Below the pieces are notes generated by a model. The model did no database searches. It was not told the DNA's origin and saw only the letters and a program-made list of their open reading frames with translations. Made by a program: the position numbers and the translations under genes. From Actinomycetes bacterium (GTDB lineage: Bacteria; Actinomycetota; Thermoleophilia; Gaiellales; Gaiellaceae), in assembly GCA_025964395.1 (NCBI GenBank), contig JAOPYY010000068.1:1-47379 (forward strand): 47,379 bases of DNA, read 5' to 3'. Each line of letters begins with the position of its first letter. Within the stretch, counting starts at the first letter, position 1. Below are positions 32,493 to 40,148 of this stretch, piece by piece.

Positions 32493-33512
32493 ATGTCCGT
32501 GCCGAAGACGAACCTGCGCCCGGCAGTCCGCTTCCTGCGCGCCAGCCACGCGAGCTTCACCTCGCGCGACCTCGACAAGAGCCGCGAGTTCTACACCGAG
32601 GTGCTCGGGCTCCTGGTCAGCGACGAGGACAACGACACGCTCTACCTGCGCGGGCTCGAGGAGCGGGCGCATCACAGTCTCACGATCAAGCGCAGCCAGG
32701 ACGAGCCGGCCTGCCTGCGCGTTGGAATGCGTGTTCACGACGAGGAGGAACTGGAGCGCGCGAAGCACACCTTCGAGCGGCACGGGTTGCCGTGCCGCTG
32801 GGTCGACGAGCCCTTCCAGGGGCGCACGCTGCACACCGTCGACGTCGTGGGGACCCCGCTCGAGATCGTCGCGTCGATGACGCATCAGCCGCGGCGCGAC
32901 AGGCAAGTGCAGATGCATAAGGGGGCGGCGGCCCGTCGCTTCGACCACTACCAGATCACTGTGCCCGACGTTCACAAGGCCGCCGTGTTCTACACCTCGC
33001 TCGGCTTCCGCATCGCCGATTACATGACGATGGGGGAGCACCCGGTCGGCGTGTTCCTGCACGTCAAGAACACGCCCTACGACCTTGTCTTCTTGGAGCG
33101 GGACGGCCCCGCCTTTCACCACTACGCCTACATCGTTCCGGATGTCCAGTCGATGCTGCGCGCTTGCGACACCATGGGCGAGCTCGGCTGGGGCGAGAAC
33201 GTGGAGTTCGGCCCGGGCAAGCACTCCGTCGGCCATTCCTACTACGTCTACGTGCGCGATCCTGACGGGCACCGCGTCGAGCTGCTGCTGCCCCCGATCG
33301 TGTACATGGACGGCGACGACCCGCCGTCGGTCTTCGACGTGCGGACAGTCAAGAGCCCCCAGGTCGCCTGGGGTCTTCCGCCGCGCGCGTCGTGGTTCGT
33401 CCACCGCTCGCGCTTCCTCGACTGCGAGGTCACGCCCTCGCTTGGCGACGGCGACGGCTTGACGCTCGAGCAGTACCTCGTCATCACCGACAGACAAGCC
33501 ACCGGAGAGTGA
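32493..33512 (+). CDS. Extradiol ring-cleavage dioxygenase (VOC family, HPCD-like)
   Basis: A 339-aa two-domain VOC enzyme. The C-terminal domain holds the 2-His-1-carboxylate site: His152 (RRFDHYQI), His209 or His210 (FHHYAYIV) and Glu263 (HRVELLLPP), close to the spacing of homoprotocatechuate 2,3-dioxygenase. It cleaves a catechol-type ring next to the two hydroxyls using Fe2+ or Mn2+. A ribosome site GAAGGAGGAG precedes ATG. It lies 118 nt after the FAH gene and directly before a CMD-like gene, a common meta-cleavage arrangement. Confidence 0.9.
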   Translation: MSVPKTNLRPAVRFLRASHASFTSRDLDKSREFYTEVLGLLVSDEDNDTLYLRGLEERAHHSLTIKRSQDEPACLRVGMRVHDEEELERAKHTFERHGLPCRWVDEPFQGRTLHTVDVVGTPLEIVASMTHQPRRDRQVQMHKGAAARRFDHYQITVPDVHKAAVFYTSLGFRIADYMTMGEHPVGVFLHVKNTPYDLVFLERDGPAFHHYAYIVPDVQSMLRACDTMGELGWGENVEFGPGKHSVGHSYYVYVRDPDGHRVELLLPPIVYMDGDDPPSVFDVRTVKSPQVAWGLPPRASWFVHRSRFLDCEVTPSLGDGDGLTLEQYLVITDRQATGE

Positions 33513-33514
33513 TC

Positions 33515-34057
33515 ATGGCCCGCGTTCGGTACCCCAAGCGAGACGAATATCCAGACGCCTACCTCGCCGCCTACGACCGGATGCTGCGCGAGCGTGGCGA
33601 CCCGCCACTCCACATCTTCGCGGCGCTAGCCAACATCCCGAACCTGCTCGACCCGCTCCTGACCTTCACGCGCGAGATGCGAGAGGGGGCTGTCATAGAG
33701 CGGCGGCTGCGCGAGCTCGCGATCATGACGGTCGCACTGGTCACGGGGGCAACGTACGAGTTCAACCACCACTGGAACTCGGCTCTCGAAGCCGGGCTGC
33801 GCCGCGAGCAGCTGGAGCAGCTCGCCGACGCCGAGACCTCGGATGCCTTCGACGAACGGGAGCGCGCCATCGTCCGCTACGCCCGCGAGGCGACCGTGTC
33901 GCTCAACGTCTCCGACGAGACCTGGTTCGCCCTGCGCAGGCACTTCTCCGCGCGCGAGAGCATGGATGTCGTGATGGCGGTGGCCTGGTACAACGCGGTC
34001 GCCCGGATGCTGTTGCCGTTGGAAATCGAGCTGGAGGACTGGTACGAGCGGCACTAG
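33515..34057 (+). CDS. Carboxymuconolactone decarboxylase-like protein
   Basis: A 180-aa helical protein with 'RRLRELAIMTVALVTGATYEFNHHWNSALEAGLRREQLEQL' and 'FDERERAIVRYAREATVSLNVSDETWFAL', the CMD/AhpD fold, here without the CxxC. The His-His in 'FNHHWNSA' replaces the redox cysteines and resembles CMD-like decarboxylases/hydratases rather than peroxidases. ATG is 2 nt after the dioxygenase stop. Its 3' end overlaps the end of the small convergent gene at 34054. Confidence 0.82.
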   Translation: MARVRYPKRDEYPDAYLAAYDRMLRERGDPPLHIFAALANIPNLLDPLLTFTREMREGAVIERRLRELAIMTVALVTGATYEFNHHWNSALEAGLRREQLEQLADAETSDAFDERERAIVRYAREATVSLNVSDETWFALRRHFSARESMDVVMAVAWYNAVARMLLPLEIELEDWYERH

Positions 34058-34332
34058 GGAAGAAGCGGGAAGGTGGTGCGGTGGTAGAGGTAATACCGCC
34101 ATGACGTGCAGGCGCTAGCGGCTGAATTCGGAAAGCCGTACCAGCTCGGGCAGGTCAGGAGATCCGGGATTCCGATGGGGACCGCAGGAATCATGGGCAC
34201 GGTCGTTGGGACTCCGAGGGAGACCGGAGGAATGATGGGCGCGGTCGCGGCGTTCGCAGCCGTCGCCGTTGTGCCGATGGCGAATGCCCCCGTTACCGCC
34301 GCCGCCGCGGTTAGGAGTTTCCGCAGAGACAT
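34054..34332 (-). CDS. Small secreted protein, tandem paralogue A
   Basis: A 92-aa protein starting MSLRKLL with GGAGGTCGAC upstream. A signal peptide ends near 'ATAANAATA'; a short Pro-rich region precedes 'LTCPSWYGFPNSAASACTSW', a two-cysteine motif. It is a paralogue of the next gene (34398-34625); the two share their 5' leader almost exactly. Function unknown; probably a small surface or secreted peptide. Confidence 0.7.
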   Translation of the reverse strand: MSLRKLLTAAAAVTGAFAIGTTATAANAATAPIIPPVSLGVPTTVPMIPAVPIGIPDLLTCPSWYGFPNSAASACTSWRYYLYHRTTFPLLP

Positions 34333-34391
34333 GATCCGTCGACCTCCTTCGTGGCGAACGGCCGCGGCCGCCGCCCGTCGATTTCGTTGAG
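34318..34391 (-). repeat. Duplicated leader/start region, copy A
   Basis: About 74 nt covering first codons, ribosome site and 5' leader; nearly identical to 34611-34684 (46 nt from GTCGACCTCC onward are identical). It marks a recent tandem duplication with conserved leader. Confidence 0.8.
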
Positions 34392-34397
34392 GCGTGC

Positions 34398-34625
34398 TTA
34401 GTGAGCGAGCGGGATGCATGGACCGGAGTCGCGGGGCTGACACCACGGCAAGCAGGAGCCAGTGGCTGCGTTCGGCATGCCGTACCAGGTCGGGCAGGTC
34501 GAGCCGGCCGGGATTCCGACGGCGTCCGCAGGAGCGATGGGCGCGGTCGCGGCGTTCGCAGTCGTGCCAATGACGAATGCCGCCGTTACGCCCGCCGCCA
34601 CGGCGAGGGGTTTCCGCAGAGACAC
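34398..34625 (-). CDS. Small secreted protein, tandem paralogue B
   Basis: A 75-aa protein beginning with GTG (MSLRKPLAVAAGV). After a signal peptide it carries 'STCPTWYGMPNAATGSCLPW', the same Cys-WYG-x-PN-Cys pattern as paralogue A, and then extra Cys residues ('CQPRDSGPC'). The GGAGGTCGAC ribosome site and about 70 nt of surrounding sequence are shared with paralogue A. Expression control is therefore likely shared too. Confidence 0.68.
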   Translation of the reverse strand: MSLRKPLAVAAGVTAAFVIGTTANAATAPIAPADAVGIPAGSTCPTWYGMPNAATGSCLPWCQPRDSGPCIPLAH

Positions 34626-34684
34626 GATTCGTCGACCTCCTTCGTGGCGAACGGCCGCGGCCGCCGCCCGTCGATTCGGTTGAG
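34611..34684 (-). repeat. Duplicated leader/start region, copy B
   Basis: Counterpart of 34318-34391. Differences include the start codon (GTG here, ATG in copy A). The leader is GC-rich with CGGCGGCCGCGGCCG and could form a stem near the ribosome site. Confidence 0.8.
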
Positions 34685-34797
34685 GGCATGCTGGTCGTCA
34701 GCGCACCCCGTCGGTGATGCCGTAAATCTTCCGGCCGCGGCGTCCTAAGCGCACTGTCACACGGGACAGTCTCAGGTGTCCGGCAGAGCAACCAAGG

Positions 34798-34831
34798 CCG
34801 AGAGAGCCGCCCCGAAGGGCGGCTCTCTCGG
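34798..34831 (-). terminator. Terminator of the beta-helix protein gene
   Basis: A long perfect stem, CGAGAGAGCCGCC... with GGCGGCTCTCTCG around a GAAG-type loop, directly after the stop at 34844 on the minus strand; CCTTGGTT follows. The rest of the 34626-34843 gap shows no gene. Confidence 0.7.
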
Positions 34832-34843
34832 TTCGGAAACCGC

Positions 34844-36874
34844 CTACCAGGCCGAAGGCGCAGGGGGCACAACGACCGGAGGACGGTCGTCACACGTGAT
34901 CGTGTTCGGGAGCTCCCACGGCGCGAGCCACGGACCGGTGGTCCCGCCGCCGTCGTTGCCGCCCAGGTCGGTGAGCGAGAACTCGGAGCCCGCCGGTGTG
35001 AAGTGGAACGAGCCGCAATTGTTGACTCCGACCGCGCCGACGTTGCGCGCATCGACGTTCTCGAACGACGCCGATCCCGCGACGCGGGCACTCACGACCG
35101 AAGTGCCCGTTCCATCGACCTTGATGTCCTTGAAGTGGACGTTCGTGATCGAGTAGCGATCCTTCACCGGGAAATCGGCGACCAGCATGATCGCGTTGTA
35201 GGTGCTGTCCAGGAAGTTGTCGCCGACCACCTGGACGTCCGCGTCGATCGAGTGGTCGAGCGCGTAGAGCCAGATCGCGCCGAGGCCGATCTTCCAGTTG
35301 AGCTCGTACGTACCGGCCCGGACCGTCGTGTTGTTCGTGAACCAGAGGTGACCGACGAACGGGGTCGTCCCGTTGAAGCGTGACCCTGCGTGCAAACCAC
35401 TGCCTTCACGCACCGGGTCGGCGACGACGTTGTTCGAGACGGTGTTGTCCTTACCGCCGTAGATCGCGATGCCGTTCGCGAGTGACGGGCTCTGGACCGT
35501 GTTGTGGTCGAACACGTTGCCCGCGTTCTCGTTCCCCTCCGACCACATTGCCATCCCGTCGTCGGCCGTGTTGCGGAAGAACGAGTTGACGACGCTCGAG
35601 TTGGTGACGCCCTGATGGAAGTTGACACCGTCGGCGAGCACGTCGGCGACGATCGTGTTGCTGACAGTCAGGTTGTGCATCGGCCCGTCGAACCAGAGGC
35701 CCACCTTCGTGTGCTGGATGTAGAGGCCGTCGACCGACGAGTCGCTGAGCGCGCCGCCGACGCCGTTCACCTGGTCAGTGTCGATTCGCTCACGGACGTC
35801 GCCCTCGATTGCGAAGTTCGACAGGTGCACGTTGTGACTTCCGCCGTCGGCAGCGGACTTCCCGTAGAACCCGACGCCCGTGTGCACCGAGCCGTCCGGC
35901 AGCGGCGAGGTGAGCGAAACCTCATGACCGCGAATGATCGTGTACCAGTTGCCCGCACCCTGGATCGTCACGTCGTCGACGACGATGTGGCGGTTCACCT
36001 GGTACGTGCCGGCCGGGATGAAGACAGTCTCGTGAGACGCCTTCGCGGCGGCGATCGCCGCGTCGAAGGCATTCGACGCCTCGGCGTGACCGGTCGGATC
36101 CGCGCCGAAGTCGAGCACCGAGACGGAGTGCGGCACCGAGCGCGTTGGCGGGTCGACCTTCTCGAAGTCCACCAGGTCGACAACCGTCCGGGCGGCGTTC
36201 GTGCTGTCGGGCACGGTGAAGCGGACCGTTTCGCCAGCGCCGTACGTGTGATCGAGCAGGACGCGCTGCTCGTCGTAGAAGTGCATCGGGCGGAACGGCG
36301 TCGTCACCGTGGGCGTCGGCGTCGTGGACGCCGGCACGCAACTGCACTCGGTGATCCACCAGTCGGGGTGCACCAGGCCCGCGTTCGGGTCGTTCGAGAA
36401 CGGGTACTGGTTGTAGAGCCACGAGTACTTGGACGTGAGCGTCAGCGTCGACTGGCGCTTCCCGTCCAGCGTCATCGTGAGCGGAGCGTCGATGCCGCCA
36501 CCGGCAGCTGCGTCCGGGATGCTGTAGCGAATGGTGATCGCGTTGGCGGGACGCGTCAGCGTGAACTCGACGTACTGACCGGGCGCGGTCAGCTGCACGG
36601 CCTGTCGTCCCGACGCCTCGGCGGCGAGCGTGTATGCCGTTGTGTCGTACCCGAGGATGGTGCCGTTCGTGGCCGCGTTCTCGGCTTCCTGCTCGACGAA
36701 GTCGACGCTCGCCCCGCGACCGGCGGTGAGTGCCGGGTCGATGGCGGCGACCGTGACGCGCGCGGGCCCTTGCCCGGTGATGTCGTCGGCGGCTCCCGCC
36801 GCCACCCAGATCACGGACGCGGTCAGCGTTCCTACTACTGCGAGGGCGAACTTGCGGAGCTTGGGGCGTTCCAT
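34844..36874 (-). CDS. Secreted parallel beta-helix glycoside hydrolase (GH87-like)
   Basis: A 676-aa secreted protein. After a signal peptide (about 1-28) an N-terminal carbohydrate-binding beta-sandwich ('YVEFTLTRPANAITIRYSIPDA', 'YDEQRVLLDHTYGAGETVRFTV') precedes a pectate-lyase-like helix starting 'LDFGADPTGHAEASNAFDAAIAAA'. 'NTADDGMAMWSEGNENAGNVFDHN' resembles the Asp-Asp catalytic region of GH87 mycodextranase / alpha-1,3-glucanase. Repeated 'VSNTIV', 'VVNSFF', 'FDHNTV' strands are the helix coils. It would degrade an alpha-glucan outside the cell. The start at 36874 has AGGGGAT upstream; the track's 1177-aa ORF reads through the antisense of the next gene and is rejected. Confidence 0.82.
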   Translation of the reverse strand: MERPKLRKFALAVVGTLTASVIWVAAGAADDITGQGPARVTVAAIDPALTAGRGASVDFVEQEAENAATNGTILGYDTTAYTLAAEASGRQAVQLTAPGQYVEFTLTRPANAITIRYSIPDAAAGGGIDAPLTMTLDGKRQSTLTLTSKYSWLYNQYPFSNDPNAGLVHPDWWITECSCVPASTTPTPTVTTPFRPMHFYDEQRVLLDHTYGAGETVRFTVPDSTNAARTVVDLVDFEKVDPPTRSVPHSVSVLDFGADPTGHAEASNAFDAAIAAAKASHETVFIPAGTYQVNRHIVVDDVTIQGAGNWYTIIRGHEVSLTSPLPDGSVHTGVGFYGKSAADGGSHNVHLSNFAIEGDVRERIDTDQVNGVGGALSDSSVDGLYIQHTKVGLWFDGPMHNLTVSNTIVADVLADGVNFHQGVTNSSVVNSFFRNTADDGMAMWSEGNENAGNVFDHNTVQSPSLANGIAIYGGKDNTVSNNVVADPVREGSGLHAGSRFNGTTPFVGHLWFTNNTTVRAGTYELNWKIGLGAIWLYALDHSIDADVQVVGDNFLDSTYNAIMLVADFPVKDRYSITNVHFKDIKVDGTGTSVVSARVAGSASFENVDARNVGAVGVNNCGSFHFTPAGSEFSLTDLGGNDGGGTTGPWLAPWELPNTITCDDRPPVVVPPAPSAW

Positions 36875-37065
36875 TGGGGATCCCCTCTCTCGACCGTTGC
36901 GGCGGCCGTTCAGTTTTGGCGCGCTGTCTGCTCCGTGACAAATCAACGCAAAAAACGAACGCTGAGCGTACAACGGTCCACTGAACGTTGCAATAGCGCC
37001 ACTTAGCCCTGGAACGGGCCTCGGCCTCCGTCCGGAGAGGCGACGCAGGACATAGCTCCTGATCG

Positions 37066-38343
37066 TTACGGGGCGAGCAGCGACTTGCTGAAGGTCTTCG
37101 CGCTGTTGTTGCCGGACGTCGCCTGGACGATTGCCAGCAACTGATGCCCTCTGTCCGCCGCGACGACGGTGTATGTCGCAAGGGTCGCACCGGCGATCGG
37201 GGTGCAGATGCGCCCGTTCGCGTTGCAGCGCTGCCACGCGTAGCTGTACGCCGTCGCGGCAGGTGACCACGTACCGGTCGTGACGGAGACCGGCTTCCCG
37301 GTCGCGCCGGAGCCGCTGACGGCGGGCTGCACCGTTGCGATCAGCGAGGCTCCCGCCGCAACGACCGGACCGACGAGGCTCGCGTAGGCACTCGCCTTCC
37401 CGGCGCGGTCGCTTGCATTGACGGTCAGGCCGATCGTGTGCGAGATGTCCTGTGCGACGAGCTTGTAGCGCGCAAGGGTCGCGCCGTGAATGGAGCTGCA
37501 GTGCGCACCACTCGCGTCGCAGCGATACCACTGATACGCATAGCCAACCGTTCCCGATCCGCTCCACGTCCCCGCGGTGGCGGTGAGCTGACTGCCCTGC
37601 ACGGCGCTGCCCGTGACAGCCGGAGCTGCGGTGTTCTTCGGTCCTGCAGTCTGCGTCGTCGTCGTGGTGCCCGTGCCGGCCGGCGTGCTGGTTACTGCGG
37701 CACTGAGCGCGGCGGCCGTTGCGCCGCCGGACGAGGCGGTGACGAACGCGATGAGTGCGTGTCCGGCGTCCGAGGCCGTCGCGACGTACGACGCTGCGGT
37801 CGCACCGGCGATCGGCGTGCAGATCCGCCCGTTCTGGTTGCAGCGCAACCAGCTGTATGTGAAGGAGGTCGGGCTCTTGCTCCAGGCGCCGTTGTCGACC
37901 TGCAGCGTGCGCCCCTGCTGCACTGCGCCGGCAACCAGCGGCTGCACGGTCGAGACGAACGTCGCGGTGGCAGGCGCGACCAGGCCGACGGCGCTGGCAT
38001 AGCCACTCGCCGTCCCGGACGAGTCGGTGGCGTTGACGGTGAGCCCAATCGTGTGCGTCGCATCGGCCGCGACGAGCTTGTAGCTCGGCCCGGTAGCACC
38101 GTGGATCGAGTCGCAGTGGGCTGCGTTCGAGTCGCAGCGATACCACTGGTAGCGGTAGGAGATCGTCCCGGATCCGCTCCACGTTCCGCGCAAGGCGGTC
38201 AGACGTTGCCCCACGACCGGCGCGCCCACGGCGGCCGGCGCGCCGACCAGCGCCGGGCCAGCCGCAGACGCTCCACGCGAGACGCCCGCTCCCGCCGCGA
38301 CCCCGCCGAGGACCAGCGCGAGCGCGAGCAAGGATGACCTCAT
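37066..38343 (-). CDS. Secreted Ig-like repeat protein with A-B-A-B domains
   Basis: A 425-aa protein: signal peptide, then four beta-sandwich repeats of about 90 residues. Repeats 1 and 3 read 'GTWSGSGT...YQWYRCD...AHC.SIHGAT', repeats 2 and 4 'YSWLRCNQNGRICTPIAGAT' / 'YAWQRCNANGRICTPIAGAT'. The alternation shows duplication of a two-domain unit, joined by a Thr-rich linker ('TSTPAGTGTTTTTQT'). Each repeat has a Cys pair. Such proteins are usually adhesins or wall-binding modules. ATG 38343 is used; the TTG at 38355 is an alternative. Confidence 0.8.
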   Translation of the reverse strand: MRSSLLALALVLGGVAAGAGVSRGASAAGPALVGAPAAVGAPVVGQRLTALRGTWSGSGTISYRYQWYRCDSNAAHCDSIHGATGPSYKLVAADATHTIGLTVNATDSSGTASGYASAVGLVAPATATFVSTVQPLVAGAVQQGRTLQVDNGAWSKSPTSFTYSWLRCNQNGRICTPIAGATAASYVATASDAGHALIAFVTASSGGATAAALSAAVTSTPAGTGTTTTTQTAGPKNTAAPAVTGSAVQGSQLTATAGTWSGSGTVGYAYQWYRCDASGAHCSSIHGATLARYKLVAQDISHTIGLTVNASDRAGKASAYASLVGPVVAAGASLIATVQPAVSGSGATGKPVSVTTGTWSPAATAYSYAWQRCNANGRICTPIAGATLATYTVVAADRGHQLLAIVQATSGNNSAKTFSKSLLAP

Positions 38344-38410
38344 GCCGCGACCCAATCAGCGCTCGCTGAGAGGACACTAAGAAACACCAGGTACTTCGAC
38401 GTCGACGCGC

Positions 38411-38875
38411 TCACTCTGCGTCACGTCGTTCGGCCGCGTACAGCCGCGGCACGCCGAACCAGAGCACGCCGAGAAAGAGCAGCGCCGCGCCGGCGAGCGG
38501 CAGGCCGATCGACTCGCCGTAGATGAAGTCGGCGACGACCGAGATGCTCGCTGCGATCGCAAGTGCGAGCGCGACCAGCCCGCACAGCGCCATCCGGTTC
38601 CCCCAAAGAACGAGCTGCTCCTTGTCGCGCTGGCGGAACCGCAGCCGGTGATGCGCCGAGGGCGCGATCAAGAAGCCGGATGCGACGGCCGCCAGCATCA
38701 ACGCGACGAAGTACATGACGCGCTCCGTGTGACCGAGTTGCGGCCAGCCGCGCGTGAATGGCAACGTGAGGAGGAACGCGAACAGCACCTGCACGCCCGG
38801 GAGCGCGACGCGGAGCTCGTTCAGCAGCTCGATCAGCTCGCGGTCGAGGCGCTCTTTTTTCGACTCCTCCGCCAT
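38411..38875 (-). CDS. DUF6328-like membrane protein
   Basis: A 154-aa protein with four TM helices (about 30-47, 55-72, 93-112, 122-142) and a charged N-terminal helix ('EESKKERLDRELIELLNELRVALPGVQVLFAFLLTLPF'). This matches a common actinobacterial family of unknown function (DUF6328). Its ATG overlaps the upstream stop by one base (TGATG), so it is co-translated with the glycine-rich protein. Confidence 0.75.
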   Translation of the reverse strand: MAEESKKERLDRELIELLNELRVALPGVQVLFAFLLTLPFTRGWPQLGHTERVMYFVALMLAAVASGFLIAPSAHHRLRFRQRDKEQLVLWGNRMALCGLVALALAIAASISVVADFIYGESIGLPLAGAALLFLGVLWFGVPRLYAAERRDAE

Positions 38876-40098
38876 CAGAAGTCACCCCCGCCGCCATCAC
38901 CGCCGCCGAAATCTCCGCCCCCGAAGTCGCCGGCGCCGCCGCCTCCGAAGTCACCGTCTCCCGCGCCGCCCGTGTCGTACCCGCCCGGTCCACCGCCCCA
39001 ACCGCCCAGCCCGCCCACCATCAGCTCGCCGAGCAGGAGGCCGGGGAAGAAGCCGCCGAAGTAGCCCCCGTACATCGGGCCGGCAGCCCAGTACGGCGTC
39101 GCTCGTCCGCCGACCAGCACCTGGCGCGATTCCGGCTCCTCGCCCTCCTCGATGCGCGTCGCGTCGGCGGCGCACGCAGGAACGGCGCGCGGCTGCCCGC
39201 CCGGGGGTGCCCATTCGACGTCGCGCACCGACGGCCCATGCCGGGGATCGACGAAGCACGCCGGCCGGCGCTCGGGTGGCTCCTGACCTTCGAGCCGCGA
39301 CTCGGCCGAGGCCATCAGGTAGCGCCCCTCCTCCAACGATTCGGCGACGGGCGCGAGCTGGGCGGGCGACGCAGCGCGGTCGAACGCCGACGACGCCTGT
39401 GAGTACTTGTCGAGCGCCGCGAGGTAGTCGCGCTTGGCCGCGTCGTTGCCGTCGACCTTGTGCTCGAGGCCCTGCACGTCGTCGGCGAGCGCGACGAGGT
39501 CTTCGCGCGCAGTTTCCTTCACCGCGACGAAGTCGCTCGCGTTCTGCCGGCGTCGCTTGATGGTGCGGTAGACGAGGAAGCCGGCGATCGCGAGGATCAC
39601 GATCGGCCACCAGCCGAAGCTCTTTCCGCCGCCGCTGCTCCCACTCCCGCTGCGTGCGGCACCGACGCGGTCGATGAAGTCGACCAGCGTCGGCGTCACA
39701 CCTGCAGTGTGGTGCGCTCGGAACGCGTCGGTGGCGAGCTTGCCCGCCTTGCCCGTGCCGAGGTCTGTCGACTCCGCGCGGAATTGGTTGCCCGCGACGA
39801 CTGCGTAGACGCCGCGGCGCCCGAGGATCCGGTGCAGCTCGTCGGAGATCCCGACGGCACTGCCGCCGGCCTCTGCGAGCGCAGCCTTCGGCAGCACGGC
39901 GATGTAGATCGGCCCCTTGCCCTTCGACGCGACCTCGCGCCGCAGCACGTCCGCGTCGGCCTGCGACACGGTCGTCGCCGACGGGTCGACGTAGACCGGA
40001 TCGTTGGCGAGCGCCTGGGCCGCCCGGTTGATGATCGTTCCGGCCGCCGCCGCGGGTGCGAGCGCCAGGGCGAGGAGGAGGACGACGAGGATGCGCAC
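38875..40098 (-). CDS. Membrane protein with TPM-like extracytoplasmic part and Gly-rich tail
   Basis: A 407-aa protein: signal/TM at the N-terminus ('ILVVLLLALALAPAAAAG'), an extracytoplasmic domain (about 30-150; 'PVYVDPSATTVSQADADVLRREV', 'GPIYIAVLPKAAL') resembling TPM-type proteins, a second TM ('WWPIVILAIAGFLVYR'), a helical cytoplasmic region, and a Gly/Asp-rich tail ('GDFGGGGAGDFGGGDFGGGD'). GTG 40098 is chosen as start, with GCAGGTGAG upstream. It is coupled to the DUF6328-like gene. Function unknown. Confidence 0.65.
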   Translation of the reverse strand: MRILVVLLLALALAPAAAAGTIINRAAQALANDPVYVDPSATTVSQADADVLRREVASKGKGPIYIAVLPKAALAEAGGSAVGISDELHRILGRRGVYAVVAGNQFRAESTDLGTGKAGKLATDAFRAHHTAGVTPTLVDFIDRVGAARSGSGSSGGGKSFGWWPIVILAIAGFLVYRTIKRRRQNASDFVAVKETAREDLVALADDVQGLEHKVDGNDAAKRDYLAALDKYSQASSAFDRAASPAQLAPVAESLEEGRYLMASAESRLEGQEPPERRPACFVDPRHGPSVRDVEWAPPGGQPRAVPACAADATRIEEGEEPESRQVLVGGRATPYWAAGPMYGGYFGGFFPGLLLGELMVGGLGGWGGGPGGYDTGGAGDGDFGGGGAGDFGGGDFGGGDGGGGDF

Positions 40099-40148
40099 GT
40101 GGCTCACCTGCCCCACCCTACGCACCGCGAGTCGGCGCGGCCGCCGAG

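Noticed and set aside
34844-38377. A single 1177-aa minus-strand ORF
   Set aside because: The N-terminal 500 residues are an Arg-rich frame-shadow of the Ig-repeat gene; the real beta-helix gene starts at MERPKLRK (36874) with its own signal peptide and ribosome site.
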